Assembly: GCF_900108015.1 (NCBI RefSeq)
Contig: NZ_FNVP01000003.1
Span: 68,162 to 132,161 of the forward strand
Length of the DNA: 64,000 nt
DNA from: Flavobacterium urumqiense
GTDB lineage: Bacteria; Bacteroidota; Bacteroidia; Flavobacteriales; Flavobacteriaceae
Direction: 5' to 3'
Both the position numbers and the translations under genes were made by a program. The notes beneath the pieces were generated by a model, which was not told the DNA's origin, ran no database searches, and saw nothing but the letters and a program-made list of their open reading frames with translations. Positions 33,796 through 43,351 of this stretch are shown here, piece after piece (position 1 is the stretch's first letter; each line of letters starts with the position of its first letter).

Positions 33796-34763
33796 TTACA
33801 AATCATCAAATGGACTTTTTATTTGTTGAATACTTTTCGTACTTACGTGGGTATAAATTTCAGTAGTTTTACTGCTACTATGCCCTAATAATTCTTGTAT
33901 ATATCTAAGATCGGTGCCGCTTTCTAGAAAATGAGTAGCGAAACTGTGTCTCAACCAATGTAAAGTTACGGGCTTATTTATACCTGTTTTTTGTAGTGCT
34001 TGTTTTAAAATACTTTGCAGACTTTTTTCAGAATAAGGCATGCCAGCAAATTGTCCTTCAAAAAGCCAAGTTTTAGGTTTGTAACCGCTATAATATTCTT
34101 TAAGCATGACTAATATTTTTGATGATAAAGGTGTAATTCTGTCTTTCTTACCTTTACTTTATCTAATGATAACAATCCCTCTCTTTAAATCGATATCATT
34201 AGCCTTTAATTTTAAAAGTTCGCTCCGCCATAAGCCACAACTATAAATCAGACTTAACATCATTTTATGTTTAATATTAATGTGGGCTTAACTTCAATTT
34301 TTGTTTCTCTGACTGTCATAAAATACAGTTTTATCGCATTAACGGTTTGATTCTGGTACGAAGCCGAAAGATTATTCTTTAGAATATACTCGTTGTTATA
34401 GATAATCACGTCCTCATTATTGATTTCTACAACTGATTTTTCTCGATAGAAAATCAGGAAAGATTTTAAGGCTTCGCTATAAGTACTAATGGTGCTTTCG
34501 CTATAGCGTTTAGAACGAAGCCATTGTTTGAATTTCTCTATTTGAAGAATTCCCTCAGCGGAAGGGAGCGAATTTGCCAAGGGCTCTATCTTGAAACGTT
34601 CTCTATTTTCGATTGTATCTGGTATGTGCCATACCGTTTTTTGCTGGCTCCATCGTGCTCCTGCTATTTGTTTGATACGTGCGATCAGGTCTTGATTTTT
34701 TTCAAAATAGATGGCAATTCTATTTTCGCTATTGTTTTTTATCAATCTTGCTGACCAAGCCAT
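33796..34763 (-). pseudogene. Inactivated tyrosine recombinase (XerC/IntI-related)
   Basis: The gene reads in three pieces. The N-terminal piece (34260-34763, start MAWSARLIKN) contains an arm-like domain with ARWSQQKTVWHIPDT and a core-binding domain with RYSESTISTYSEALKSFL. After a frameshift and an apparent deletion comes NIKHKMMLSLIYSCGLWRSE, in which the catalytic Arg of GLRxSE has become Trp, followed by VIIR, a stop, and [11 protein letters not shown]. The last piece (from 34107) has intact [23 protein letters not shown] and IYTHVS catalytic motifs, ending IKSPFDDL. The IntI-specific insert is absent. Confidence 0.85.
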
Positions 34764-35096
34764 ATTGTGTTGATTTTGTGAGTGAAAGATACTGATTTTT
34801 TTTACAAATGCTGTTTTATTCCAGTAAATGGTTCTTACGGCACGGATGCTTTTTTTTGCGTAAGGGATAGCAGTGAAAATCCTTTTGTGAAGCGAAGCAG
34901 AATAAAAGATTGCAACGGATAGCCCGACCTTGTTGCTGTAAAAAATAGGATTTGTAGACATACTTTCTGCAACAAGGTCACGCCCAAATTATCAAGATTC
35001 GGAAGCTGATTGATGTTGGTTTCGAAATAATTTTAAACAAAAAAGGTAGTGTATTTTGCGAAAAACTTTGCGAACTTTGCGACAAAAGTAAAGAAT

Positions 35097-35537
35097 ATGA
35101 AAATCAACTTAAAAAACGGAATCGATAAGCTCCTTTTCGGAATGAAACAGAATGATGTTACCGCTGTTTACGGTAAGCCGGACCGGAATTATAAAGACGA
35201 AGACAACAATGTGATTTTTGCATATAATGCATTGAAAGTGCGTTTGACGTTCTATGTTGAAGAAGAATTGAAATTAGGTTATATTGTAGCTTCGAGTCCG
35301 GACTTGGAATTATTTGGGACTAAAATTATCAATAAAAAAATCAGTGAAGTCAAAAAAGAATTGGCTCCAAAAGGACTGATTAAATTCACACAAGAAGAAT
35401 TTGATACTTTTGAAAACTATTTTAACGAAGACAACTGGATTATTTTTCAGACGGAATTTGATGAGGTGGTAAAGTTTGAGATTGGTGCGATTATCAATCA
35501 AAAAGATGAATTCGACTGGAAATTTGGGAAGAAGTAA
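35097..35537 (+). CDS. Hypothetical protein
   Basis: From MKINLKNGIDKLLFGM the protein is 146 residues, cytoplasmic and without membrane segments. LLFGMKQNDVTAVYGKPDRN at the N-terminus resembles the helical start of small BamE-like or immunity-like folds; the rest (FAYNALKVRLTFYVEEELKLGYI and ENYFNEDNWIIFQTEFDEVVKFE) alternates strands. No family can be named. A frame starting 16 codons earlier exists but is Lys/Asn-rich without family support. It is followed by a bidirectional terminator. Confidence 0.65.
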   Translation: MKINLKNGIDKLLFGMKQNDVTAVYGKPDRNYKDEDNNVIFAYNALKVRLTFYVEEELKLGYIVASSPDLELFGTKIINKKISEVKKELAPKGLIKFTQEEFDTFENYFNEDNWIIFQTEFDEVVKFEIGAIINQKDEFDWKFGKK

Positions 35538-35669
35538 TAGTACTGATTTATGCCTTACAGCGAACAGTTCCTGCAAAAAAAACGAATTTTTAAAATGTTT
35601 TTTTAATCTGTCTTATCTATGTGTTGAATTTTTGATTAATTAAGTTTTACTGAAATAGATTGAAATGAT

Positions 35670-35707
35670 AAACCCGACAATTTTCACCAAAGTGAATTGT
35701 CGGGTTT
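35670..35707. terminator. Bidirectional terminator between convergent genes
   Basis: AAACCCGACAATT pairs with AATTGTCGGGTTT, with a further CAC/GTG pair inside. It lies between the hypothetical gene on the plus strand and the isomerase operon on the minus strand. Confidence 0.9.
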
Positions 35708-35730
35708 ATTTATTTTATACTTTTTGAAAT

Positions 35731-36948
35731 TTACTGTTTTGCTACAGGTTGTTTTTCAAACATTTCCAACTCAAAAACAAGGTTAGTATTTGGTGGGATA
35801 ACTCCTCCAGCGCCTCTTTCTCCATACGCTAATTTAGAGGGGATAAAAATCACCGCTTTGTCTCCATATGACATTAGTGCTAATGCTTCCATAAATCCTG
35901 GAATCATACCTTCTTTTTTACCTGCTACAAAAGGAAAAGCCTGGTATCCGTTTTGCGCGGCTCTGTTGGCATCGTATTTTCCATAGACTTTAGAAACGTC
36001 TTCATAACTGCTGTCAAATAAGGTTCCGTCTTCAAAATATCCTGCATAATGAAAGTAGAAAGTCGATCCATCAACAGGTTTTACTCCATTTCCTTTTTGA
36101 ACTATTTTATACGCTAAACCAGAAGCTGTTGTAGTTGCGCCTGCTTTTGCAGTTGCTAGGGAAGCTACTTTTGCAGCAATAACGGGAGCATATTGTTGCG
36201 TGTATGCTTTTTTGCTTTCTGCTTGAATCTCAGTTTGCTTTTTTTGATTTTCAGCGTCAATCAATGCTTGTTTTTTAGCGTCTTCGGCTTTGTTGCCATA
36301 GTAGTCTGCGAATACTTTTGGAGCATCAAATTTTTTAGCCAAAAGTCCTTTTCTGATGATTGTGATTTTAGTGATTATATCATTTTGAGCAATCCCGTTC
36401 ACAATTTTCATTCCTTGGGTAACATGACCAAAAATAGTGTGTTTTCCGTTTAACCAAGGCGTTTCTTTATGGGTAATAAAAAATTGGCTGCCATTAGTTA
36501 AAGGTCCAGAATTAGCCATTGCCAAAATTCCACCCTTATCAAATTTCAAATCTGTAAATTCATCTTTGAACGCATAACCGGGTCCACCAGATCCATTTCC
36601 TGAAGGATCACCACCCTGAATCATAAAATCCTTGATGACTCTCTGAAATTTTAAACCGTCAAAAAAAGGTTTGCCTTTTAATTTATCGTCTAAAATAAAA
36701 GTGTTTGTTCCTTCAGCAAGAGCAATAAAGTTCGCTACGGTTACCGGTGTTTTTGCATACTCCAATTGAACTACAATATCTCCTTTTGTAGTTGAAATTG
36801 TTGCAAAAATCCCTTCGGTTGAGACAGGAATTTTTGGAGTTACCTTAACTGCAGTTATTGGTTTTTTACCTGTAACTGGTTTCTTTTTAACTTGGGCTTG
36901 CATGTTGAGTACGCCCAAAAATAATAAAAGTAGAATTTTAGATTTCAT
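35731..36948 (-). CDS. Exported cyclophilin-FKBP fusion peptidyl-prolyl isomerase
   Basis: The 405-residue protein has a signal peptide ([16 protein letters not shown]), a cyclophilin domain at about 46-200 ([47 protein letters not shown]), an Ala/Gln-rich helical linker at about 215-265 and a C-terminal FKBP domain ([53 protein letters not shown]). Both isomerase types in one chain are unusual. It is the last of four genes in a minus-strand operon with a paralogue and a gldI-like gene, so it probably helps fold envelope proteins. Confidence 0.9.
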   Translation of the reverse strand: MKSKILLLLFLGVLNMQAQVKKKPVTGKKPITAVKVTPKIPVSTEGIFATISTTKGDIVVQLEYAKTPVTVANFIALAEGTNTFILDDKLKGKPFFDGLKFQRVIKDFMIQGGDPSGNGSGGPGYAFKDEFTDLKFDKGGILAMANSGPLTNGSQFFITHKETPWLNGKHTIFGHVTQGMKIVNGIAQNDIITKITIIRKGLLAKKFDAPKVFADYYGNKAEDAKKQALIDAENQKKQTEIQAESKKAYTQQYAPVIAAKVASLATAKAGATTTASGLAYKIVQKGNGVKPVDGSTFYFHYAGYFEDGTLFDSSYEDVSKVYGKYDANRAAQNGYQAFPFVAGKKEGMIPGFMEALALMSYGDKAVIFIPSKLAYGERGAGGVIPPNTNLVFELEMFEKQPVAKQ

Positions 36949-36995
36949 TTTCTTAATAATTTAAGTCTGACAAATTTTTGAATTTTTATAAAATG

Positions 36996-38120
36996 CTATT
37001 GGGGCATCGATTCTAATAATTCGATTTCGAAAATAATATTGGCGTTTGGAGGAATTACTCCGCCAGCGCCTGCTGCTCCATAACCTAATCTTGAAGGGAT
37101 AAAAAGTACTGCTTTATCTCCAAAAGACAATTGCTCCAATCCCTCAATGAAACCAGGAATCATGCCATCTTTTTTCCCTGCCTGAAAAGGGATTGGTTGG
37201 TATCCGTTTTGTGCCGCTCTATTTTCGTCGTATTTTCCAAAAGTTTTAGCTACGTCTGCAATACTTGCGTCAAATAATTCTCCATCTTCCAGAAAACCTG
37301 CATAATGAATAAATACATTGGCGCCATTAGCTGGTTTTTTTCCACCGCCTTTTTTTATTATAACGTATTTTAAACCAGTGGGAGTTATTGTTGCTTTTGC
37401 TTTTAAATCAGCAAAATAAGCTATTTTTTGATTGCGTACATCTTTGTATTTTGTGTCATACACTCTTTTGTTTTCGGCATCAATAGCCAATTTTTTCTTT
37501 TGGTTTTCTGATTCTACGGCAAAATAATCATGAAATGTTTTTACGGCATCAAACTTTTTTGCCGCTTCGCCATTTCTGATAATGGTTACTTTATTCATGT
37601 AGTCATTTTGTTCGATTTTGTTGACTACTTCCATTCCTTTATCGACAACATGGCCAAAAATAGTGTGTTTGCCATCTAACCAAGGAGTTGCAACGTGAGT
37701 AATGAAAAACTGACTGCTGTTAGTCGTTGGACCATTATTGGCCATAGCCAAAACACCAGCTTTGTCAAATCTCAAATCAGAAAATTCATCTTTAAATTTA
37801 TATCCTGTATCACCAGATCCCGTTCCTAATGGATCTCCACCTTGAACCATAAAATCTTTTATTACTCTGTGGAATTTTAATCCGTCAAAAAATGGTCTGT
37901 TTTTAAGATTTTCATTGGTGACAAATTCATTTTTTCCTTCGGCCAAAGTCACAAAGTTTGCCACTGTGATAGGCGCTTTTTCAAAATCTAATTGTACAAT
38001 AATTTCTCCTTTATTGGTTTCAATTTTTGCATACAAACCATCAGGAAGATTGTTGTGTTCTTCTTTACAAGAATAAAATGAGGCAATTACGAGGAATACG
38101 AGAAGGATGCTTTTTTTCAT
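36996..38120 (-). CDS. Lipoprotein cyclophilin-FKBP fusion isomerase
   Basis: The 374-residue protein is a paralogue of the downstream gene with the same order: cyclophilin ([40 protein letters not shown]), a helical linker and FKBP ([54 protein letters not shown]). Unlike the paralogue it has a lipobox (ASFYSCK), so it should be membrane-anchored. The pair arose by duplication; one became soluble. It is 20 bp downstream of the gldI-like gene. Confidence 0.9.
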   Translation of the reverse strand: MKKSILLVFLVIASFYSCKEEHNNLPDGLYAKIETNKGEIIVQLDFEKAPITVANFVTLAEGKNEFVTNENLKNRPFFDGLKFHRVIKDFMVQGGDPLGTGSGDTGYKFKDEFSDLRFDKAGVLAMANNGPTTNSSQFFITHVATPWLDGKHTIFGHVVDKGMEVVNKIEQNDYMNKVTIIRNGEAAKKFDAVKTFHDYFAVESENQKKKLAIDAENKRVYDTKYKDVRNQKIAYFADLKAKATITPTGLKYVIIKKGGGKKPANGANVFIHYAGFLEDGELFDASIADVAKTFGKYDENRAAQNGYQPIPFQAGKKDGMIPGFIEGLEQLSFGDKAVLFIPSRLGYGAAGAGGVIPPNANIIFEIELLESMPQ

Positions 38121-38140
38121 ATTAAGTTATATTTGTTTTT

Positions 38141-38797
38141 TTATTGTGTTAAAGTATCTTTTATTGGGGTTTCAGTTAGAACTTCTGGTTTTACAGCAGG
38201 AGCAGGAGTCGGAGCTGTTCTTTTAATTTCATTTTTTTTATTATAGACTGCTTCCGGCATAAAATCACGCAAAGTTACGATACAAAGTAAAGGTTGATTA
38301 ACGCCAATTTTCTTGTTGTCACCATGATAACCAAAGCCCATGTGAGAAGTGAAAAGGAAATTTACTTTCTCTTTTTTATGCATTAGTTTTATCCCATCTC
38401 TCAAACCCATCATGATATTTTGTTTGTCAACATAATATATTTGAGGTCTCAATTCTACTTCAGAATAAATGACATTTCCTTTTAAATCTTTTATTTCATA
38501 ATCAAAGAATGCTACATCTCCTTTTTTTGGAGTTAGTGTATCCAATTCGTTTTTTGTAATATAGGAGTACCAATATCCTTTTGTCGAAGCGATAAATTTT
38601 ACGTTTGAATTTCTTTTGATTACAGCATCAATTTGTGCTTCTTCGCCTGAAATTAATTTTTTATTTCGCTCGATCGACTTCTTCATAAAACTTCCCGAAG
38701 CTTGTGAAATAGGTCTTCTGGCTTCCTGGTGTTGTTTGCAACTGGAAACTAATAGAGCTAAAAACAATACAATTGCAAGTGCATGGCTATTTTTCAT
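38141..38797 (-). CDS. gldI: Gliding-motility lipoprotein GldI, FKBP-type isomerase
   Basis: The 218-residue lipoprotein has lipobox LLVSSC (Cys near 20) and one FKBP-like domain: GYWYSYITKNELDTLTPKKG, FFDYEIKDLKGNVIYS, IMMGLRDGIKLMHKKEKVNF and LFTSHMGFGYHG. Flavobacterium GldI is a peptidyl-prolyl isomerase needed for gliding and type IX secretion, probably for folding of the machinery. The match is by family features and context: it sits in an operon with a DHH phosphoesterase 6 bp upstream and two isomerases downstream. The tail is Pro/Ala/Thr-rich. Confidence 0.85.
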   Translation of the reverse strand: MKNSHALAIVLFLALLVSSCKQHQEARRPISQASGSFMKKSIERNKKLISGEEAQIDAVIKRNSNVKFIASTKGYWYSYITKNELDTLTPKKGDVAFFDYEIKDLKGNVIYSEVELRPQIYYVDKQNIMMGLRDGIKLMHKKEKVNFLFTSHMGFGYHGDNKKIGVNQPLLCIVTLRDFMPEAVYNKKNEIKRTAPTPAPAVKPEVLTETPIKDTLTQ

Positions 38798-38803
38798 GAT
38801 GTA

Positions 38804-39808
38804 TTATAGGGTTAGTTTTTGTACTAAATCTTCAAATTTATTTACTGTTTCCTCCATGGAAAGTTCTGATTTTCCACCTGCAGCATTGCGGTGTCCGCCA
38901 CCGTTGAAATAATCTCTTGCAAATTGATTGACATCAAAATCACCTTGCGAACGAAACGAAATTTTGATTATTTTTTCTTCTCTATTTTCGATAAAAATAG
39001 CGGTAAAATTAATTCCTTTTATACTCAATCCGTAATTTACAATTCCTTCCGTATCCCCTTTTAGATAATCAAAAGAGTGCAATTCGTCTTGTGTCAGTGT
39101 TGTATACGCCGTTTTGTGTTCCGGGATCACTTTCATGTTTTGTAGTGCTCTACCCAATAATTGTAAACGCCCATAAGAACTGTTGTCAAAAAGCAAAGTT
39201 GGGATCTCCGTATTTTCGACACCTAAATCTATTAATTCTGCAATAATTCGATGCGTAGTTCCAGTTGTTTTTGGAAACCGAAAAGACCCTGAATCCGTCA
39301 GAATTCCGGTATAAATGCAAGTTCCAATAGTTTTGTCAATGTCTGCTTTTTTGCCAAGAAGACAAATGAAGTTGTACAACATTTCGCAAGTGGATCCAAA
39401 AGAGGTGTCAGAATACGTAAATGCGGCGTAATCATCTGGTTTTTGATGATGATCAATCATTATGAACGTTGATTTTAGGGTGTTCAAAACGTTTTCCATT
39501 TCACCTACGCGGTGCAAAGCATTGAAATCTAATGTGAAAATAAGCTCTGCTTCCTTAAGAATTTTGGTGCAGTTTTCTTTGTCTTTTTCGTATATTTTAA
39601 CAGTTTCTGATCCTGGCATCCAAGCCAAGAAATCAGGAAATTCATTTGGTGAAACTACAACTGGATGGTGGTGATTTTTTAATAAAAAATGATACAATCC
39701 TAAAGTAGAACCCATAGCATCGCCATCAGGACCTCGGTGTGGGATTATGGCAATTTTTTTTGGAGTTGATAACAACAACTGTAGCGCTTGAATGTCTTGT
39801 ATTTTCAT
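38804..39808 (-). CDS. nrnA: DHH-family phosphoesterase, NrnA-like (nanoRNase/pAp phosphatase)
   Basis: The 334-residue enzyme has IIPHRGPDGDAMGSTLGLYH (motif I, here RGPDGDA), LDFNALHRVGEM, the DHH motif IDHHQKPDD, GSTCEMLY, GILTDSGSFRF and the DHHA1 signature GGGHRNAAGGKSE at the C-terminus. This is the NrnA family, which degrades short RNAs and pAp with Mn2+. It is the first gene of the gldI operon. Length and motifs are complete. Confidence 0.9.
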   Translation of the reverse strand: MKIQDIQALQLLLSTPKKIAIIPHRGPDGDAMGSTLGLYHFLLKNHHHPVVVSPNEFPDFLAWMPGSETVKIYEKDKENCTKILKEAELIFTLDFNALHRVGEMENVLNTLKSTFIMIDHHQKPDDYAAFTYSDTSFGSTCEMLYNFICLLGKKADIDKTIGTCIYTGILTDSGSFRFPKTTGTTHRIIAELIDLGVENTEIPTLLFDNSSYGRLQLLGRALQNMKVIPEHKTAYTTLTQDELHSFDYLKGDTEGIVNYGLSIKGINFTAIFIENREEKIIKISFRSQGDFDVNQFARDYFNGGGHRNAAGGKSELSMEETVNKFEDLVQKLTL

Positions 39809-39868
39809 AGAGTGCGAAATTACATTTTTTTAATGTAAAGTTGAAATCATTAACATGATTTTCACCTA

Positions 39869-41125
39869 TTATAGGAGTTCAAGATCTTTATTTTTCATTT
39901 TTTGATATAAACGGTATTTTGGGCCTTTTACAATCTGGGCTTGATAAATCCCGACAGATCCTGAAGAAAAATAAGCGATTAAACAGGCGGTGCCAATGAA
40001 AATCCCACTTTCTACTCCAAAAAGTTCCATTCCCATGACCGTGCAGGCAATAGGAGTATGGGTGGCTCCCGAAAATACAGCAACAAATCCCATTCCAGCC
40101 AAAAGAGCGATAGGCAAAGGAACAACAACGGATAAAGCACTCCCTAAAGTGGCTCCAACAAAGAATAAAGGTGTTACTTCTCCGCCTTTAAAACCGGCCC
40201 CAAGTGTAAAACCGGTAAATAGTATTTTGATTAGAAAATCATAAGAATTATTTGGAGTCGAAAAAGCATCAACAATTGTAGGAATTCCTATACCGATATA
40301 TTTTGTAGTTCCAATAAAATAGATGGTAATCGCAAGTATAATTCCGCCAATAAAAGGGCGAAGCGGAGGAAATGGTATCGTTTTCAAAAATAAAGTTTGC
40401 CAAAAATGGGTGCTTCGAGAAAATAACATGGCTGCTAAGCCAAATAACAAACTTACTAGAATTGTCCAAAGTAAGTTGATCAAAGTAATTTCTGGAACAA
40501 TGGGAATAATGTAATGAGTATGTTTTACTCGACAAAGTTCCACTGTAAAGTACGCTGCATAGGCTGTAAAAAAAGATAATACAGTACTTTTAAAATTAAT
40601 TTTACTGAAATATAAAACTTCCAAAGCAAATAAGGCTCCCGCCAATGGTGTTCCGAAAATGGAGGCAAAACCAGCACTGATTCCTAAAATTAAGATTGTC
40701 TTTCTTTCTGAATTGTCAAGTTTAAAAAGGTTGGTAAATTGATCTGCAATAGCACCTCCCATTTGAACTGCAGTTCCTTCTCGTCCTGCTGAACCTCCAA
40801 AAAGATGGGTGATTAATGTTCCTATAAGCACTAAAGGCGCCATTTTTAGTGGAATGGTATGTTGCGGGTTTTCGTATTCTTCTAATAACAGATTATTGCC
40901 TTTTACCACTTCTTGTCCTAAATAGTAATAGCCTAGTCCTATTATAAGACCGCCTATTGGCAAAAGCCAAATAATCCAATTATTGTGTTCTCGAATTAGT
41001 GTAACCCATTCTAAAGCAACCAGAAAAAATGCTGAAGCTGTGCCAGAAAAAAGCCCGATCAATGTGCAAATGATAATCCATTTGACGGCAAGAAACATGA
41101 TTTTTTTTATTTTTTCTAAATTCAT
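39869..41125 (-). CDS. ClC-family chloride channel or transporter
   Basis: The 418-residue membrane protein has about ten hydrophobic segments and the ClC hallmarks: GREGTAVQMGGAIAD (GREGP region with the gating Glu), GTPLAGALFALEV and GFKGGEVTPLFFVGATLG (GxFxP-like region with a Val-Thr change). The GREGT and GGEVTP variants belong to a branch related to EriC-like proteins of Bacteroidota; anion choice, chloride or fluoride, cannot be decided. A TTG three codons earlier is an alternative start; ATG at 41125 is preferred. Confidence 0.88.
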   Translation of the reverse strand: MNLEKIKKIMFLAVKWIIICTLIGLFSGTASAFFLVALEWVTLIREHNNWIIWLLPIGGLIIGLGYYYLGQEVVKGNNLLLEEYENPQHTIPLKMAPLVLIGTLITHLFGGSAGREGTAVQMGGAIADQFTNLFKLDNSERKTILILGISAGFASIFGTPLAGALFALEVLYFSKINFKSTVLSFFTAYAAYFTVELCRVKHTHYIIPIVPEITLINLLWTILVSLLFGLAAMLFSRSTHFWQTLFLKTIPFPPLRPFIGGIILAITIYFIGTTKYIGIGIPTIVDAFSTPNNSYDFLIKILFTGFTLGAGFKGGEVTPLFFVGATLGSALSVVVPLPIALLAGMGFVAVFSGATHTPIACTVMGMELFGVESGIFIGTACLIAYFSSGSVGIYQAQIVKGPKYRLYQKMKNKDLELL

Positions 41126-41170
41126 TAAATTCAAAACTAGAATTGACTCGGCGTTTTTTTTGCTAAAGTA

Positions 41171-41581
41171 TTACAATCCTTCTTGAATTAATGGTTTTTC
41201 GGTGGCTATGGCTGTAAATTCTATTTCTACCAGATATTCAGGGCCCACCAATTTGCTGATTTCATAAAAGCCAGTTGTTGGTTTTATGTCTTTAAAAAAT
41301 TTGGAATGAGCAGAAGCTACAGCTTCAAAGTTGTTAATGTCAGTAGTAAAGATCCGAGTCCGAATAACATCTTTCATTCCTACATTAAGGTCCTCAAGTA
41401 CTTTTTCTACTCTTGTAAGAATGTTTAGTGTTTGAGCATATGCATCATGTGCTTTTACCACTTCGCCATCAACAATTGCAACTGTTCCGGAAACTTCAAT
41501 TATATTTCCGATGCGGACTGCCCGACAATAGCCCATTTTATCTTCCCATGGAGAACCCGTCAATATATTTTCTCTTTTCAT
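41171..41581 (-). CDS. RidA family deaminase
   Basis: The 136-residue protein has GYCRAVRIGNIIEVSGTVAI at the N-terminus, YAQTLNILTRVEKVLEDLNV, the conserved Arg in VIRTRIFTTDI, and EYLVEIEFTAIA at the end. It belongs to the RidA/YjgF superfamily, which hydrolyses reactive enamine/imine intermediates. The branch with MGYCRAVR is not the canonical RidA, so its exact substrate is open. It is 45 bp upstream of the ClC gene on the same strand. Confidence 0.85.
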   Translation of the reverse strand: MKRENILTGSPWEDKMGYCRAVRIGNIIEVSGTVAIVDGEVVKAHDAYAQTLNILTRVEKVLEDLNVGMKDVIRTRIFTTDINNFEAVASAHSKFFKDIKPTTGFYEISKLVGPEYLVEIEFTAIATEKPLIQEGL

Positions 41582-41876
41582 TTTTACTTATTTAGAAGGT
41601 TAATAGTGTATGCTTTTTAAGTTTTAAAATTGAATTTCAATTTTTGGTATATTTTTTGCAATTTATAAAAAATAATAAAATAAAAAATACTGGTTTTTAA
41701 TTAAAAAGTTCAATTTTTAGAAAGGAATTTTAGAAAATTAAATGATCATAAATGTAATAAAATTGAAAATTGAATGTTATAAATGAAAGTTAAATTACAC
41801 CCCGTTTGTGATTTAATGGCCTCAGTTTTTTTATTTTTAAAAAAATATAAGCAGTAAATAAATTAATATATAAGTT

Positions 41877-42542
41877 ATGAAGAGGATTCTATTTTTAATA
41901 ATGATAGTTGGTATGTCTTTGCATGGATATGCGCAAAATGAGTTTAACACTAAGTTTAAGGCTATTCCGCCTATAAATAAAAGTCCAAAAATAAAAAAAA
42001 TAATTCCACCAGAATCGGCTTTACCTCCTATAACGACACCAAATGTTTTCAAAAGTCCGGATCTTATTAAGCCAAAGCCCAGTCCTGTCCTTTCCGGTAC
42101 GCCGAGCAATTTCTCAATGTTAACTAAAAATGATTTTATTAATCCTGGAGATATTTACAGAGATAAATTAAATAAAAAAGATGATAAAGAAGAGGGTGCA
42201 TTTTATAGAAAAAATCAAAATTTAGGTGATTTCAAAACTGCTTCGGTTACGGCTAAAGTACTTTATCGAGATGCAGCTTATGTTGATGGCGATGAGATCC
42301 GAGTATATCTGAATGATAAAGTGATTCAATACCAAGTGAATTTGGATAGTGATTATAAAGGTTTCGAAATAGTATTGGAAAAAGGATTTAATAAAATAGA
42401 TTTTGAAGCATTAAATCAAGGGAGTTCTGGGCCCAATACTGCACAATTTCAAGTATTTGATGATAAAGGGACGCTGATTTCTTCGAGTCAGTGGAATCTT
42501 GGAACTGGTTTCAAAGCGACAATTATCCTTGTGAAGGAATAA
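41877..42542 (+). CDS. Secreted hypothetical protein
   Basis: The 221-residue protein has a signal peptide (ILFLIMIVGMSLHGYAQ). A Pro/Lys-rich segment (30-75) is followed by NPGDIYRDKLNKKDDKEEG and a C-terminal Ig-like beta domain (VLYRDAAYVDGDEIRVYLND, IVLEKGFNKIDFEALNQG, FQVFDDKGTLISSSQW). Periplasmic or surface location is likely. No family name is known to me. It ends at a bidirectional terminator. Confidence 0.7.
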   Translation: MKRILFLIMIVGMSLHGYAQNEFNTKFKAIPPINKSPKIKKIIPPESALPPITTPNVFKSPDLIKPKPSPVLSGTPSNFSMLTKNDFINPGDIYRDKLNKKDDKEEGAFYRKNQNLGDFKTASVTAKVLYRDAAYVDGDEIRVYLNDKVIQYQVNLDSDYKGFEIVLEKGFNKIDFEALNQGSSGPNTAQFQVFDDKGTLISSSQWNLGTGFKATIILVKE

Positions 42543-42566
42543 AAATGTCCTTGTAAAGAATAAAAA

Positions 42567-42595
42567 AAACCGTTGGATGTTATATCCAACGGTTT
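42567..42595. terminator. Bidirectional terminator
   Basis: AAACCGTTGGAT pairs with ATCCAACGGTTT around a 5-nt loop, between the convergent secreted-protein and lipoprotein genes. Confidence 0.92.
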
Positions 42596-42617
42596 ATTAT
42601 TGTAAAAACAGTTTTTT

Positions 42618-43145
42618 CTAAAACGGATCGGCCGTAACTCTAAATTTCATTTCAGCTTTTACTGTTATATCTTTGGTTAGGGTTTCTTTAATTACTGCTT
42701 TCGTTCGTATCTTATAACTGGAAGCTTTTATGTATTTATCTAATTTTGAATCTGTTACAGTTAAATTTAAAACGTTCGTGGTAGAATTAATGTTATCTAA
42801 ATAAGCTAATTCGATCTCATCAGTTGCATCCGTAGAGATGTATAAATGGATTGATTTTAAGAAGCTGAATGTTTTGTCAGTCGGGTTAGTTATGGATACT
42901 TTTAATTCTTTCAATTTTGCATCCTTTACTAAATTTGCATTAGTGTTGTTATTCTGAAATTCGGCACTCGAATTTGTTGTGACATCTGGCGTAATTATTT
43001 CAGAAGCGGTGTTAAGTGGAAATCCGCTTGCAATAGTAAAAGAAGTTTCATTAGAAACAGTGAAGGTTAGAAGTTGATCTACCACGCTGCAGGAAGCTAG
43101 AAATAGAATTACTAGTGTAATTAGGGCGTACGTTTTTGTTTTCAT
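42618..43145 (-). CDS. Hypothetical lipoprotein, possibly LEA/Ig-like
   Basis: The 175-residue lipoprotein has lipobox LFLASC (Cys near 19). The mature part is Thr/Asn-rich and beta-type: LTFTVSNETSFTIASG, ELKVSITNPTDKTFSFLKSI, HLYISTDATDEIELAYLD and KAEMKFRVTADPF. The alternating hydrophobic pattern with NPT turns is like late-embryogenesis or adhesin Ig folds. No close family recognised. It stands alone upstream of guaA. Confidence 0.7.
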   Translation of the reverse strand: MKTKTYALITLVILFLASCSVVDQLLTFTVSNETSFTIASGFPLNTASEIITPDVTTNSSAEFQNNNTNANLVKDAKLKELKVSITNPTDKTFSFLKSIHLYISTDATDEIELAYLDNINSTTNVLNLTVTDSKLDKYIKASSYKIRTKAVIKETLTKDITVKAEMKFRVTADPF

Positions 43146-43340
43146 TTAAATTATTTTATAGGTGTAAAAATTAGTCTTTACTGTAATTATGTCACAAAGG
43201 TATTATTATATACGTTATAATAACTCATTGGGTTTTTATATATTGTCCTGTTAAAAGGATTAAAAACAATTAAAATGACCAAAGAGTAAAATAAATTAAA
43301 GATTTTCAAAATTCAATTTTTCAATTCAAAATATAAAAAG

Positions 43341-43348
43341 TATTTTTG
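43341..43348 (+). promoter_or_regulatory. -7 element TATTTTTG of guaA
   Basis: This is a perfect TAnnTTTG element that ends 3 bp before the guaA ATG. Transcription would then start at or within a few bases of the start codon, so the message would be leaderless or nearly so. Confidence 0.6.
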
Positions 43349-43351
43349 CGC

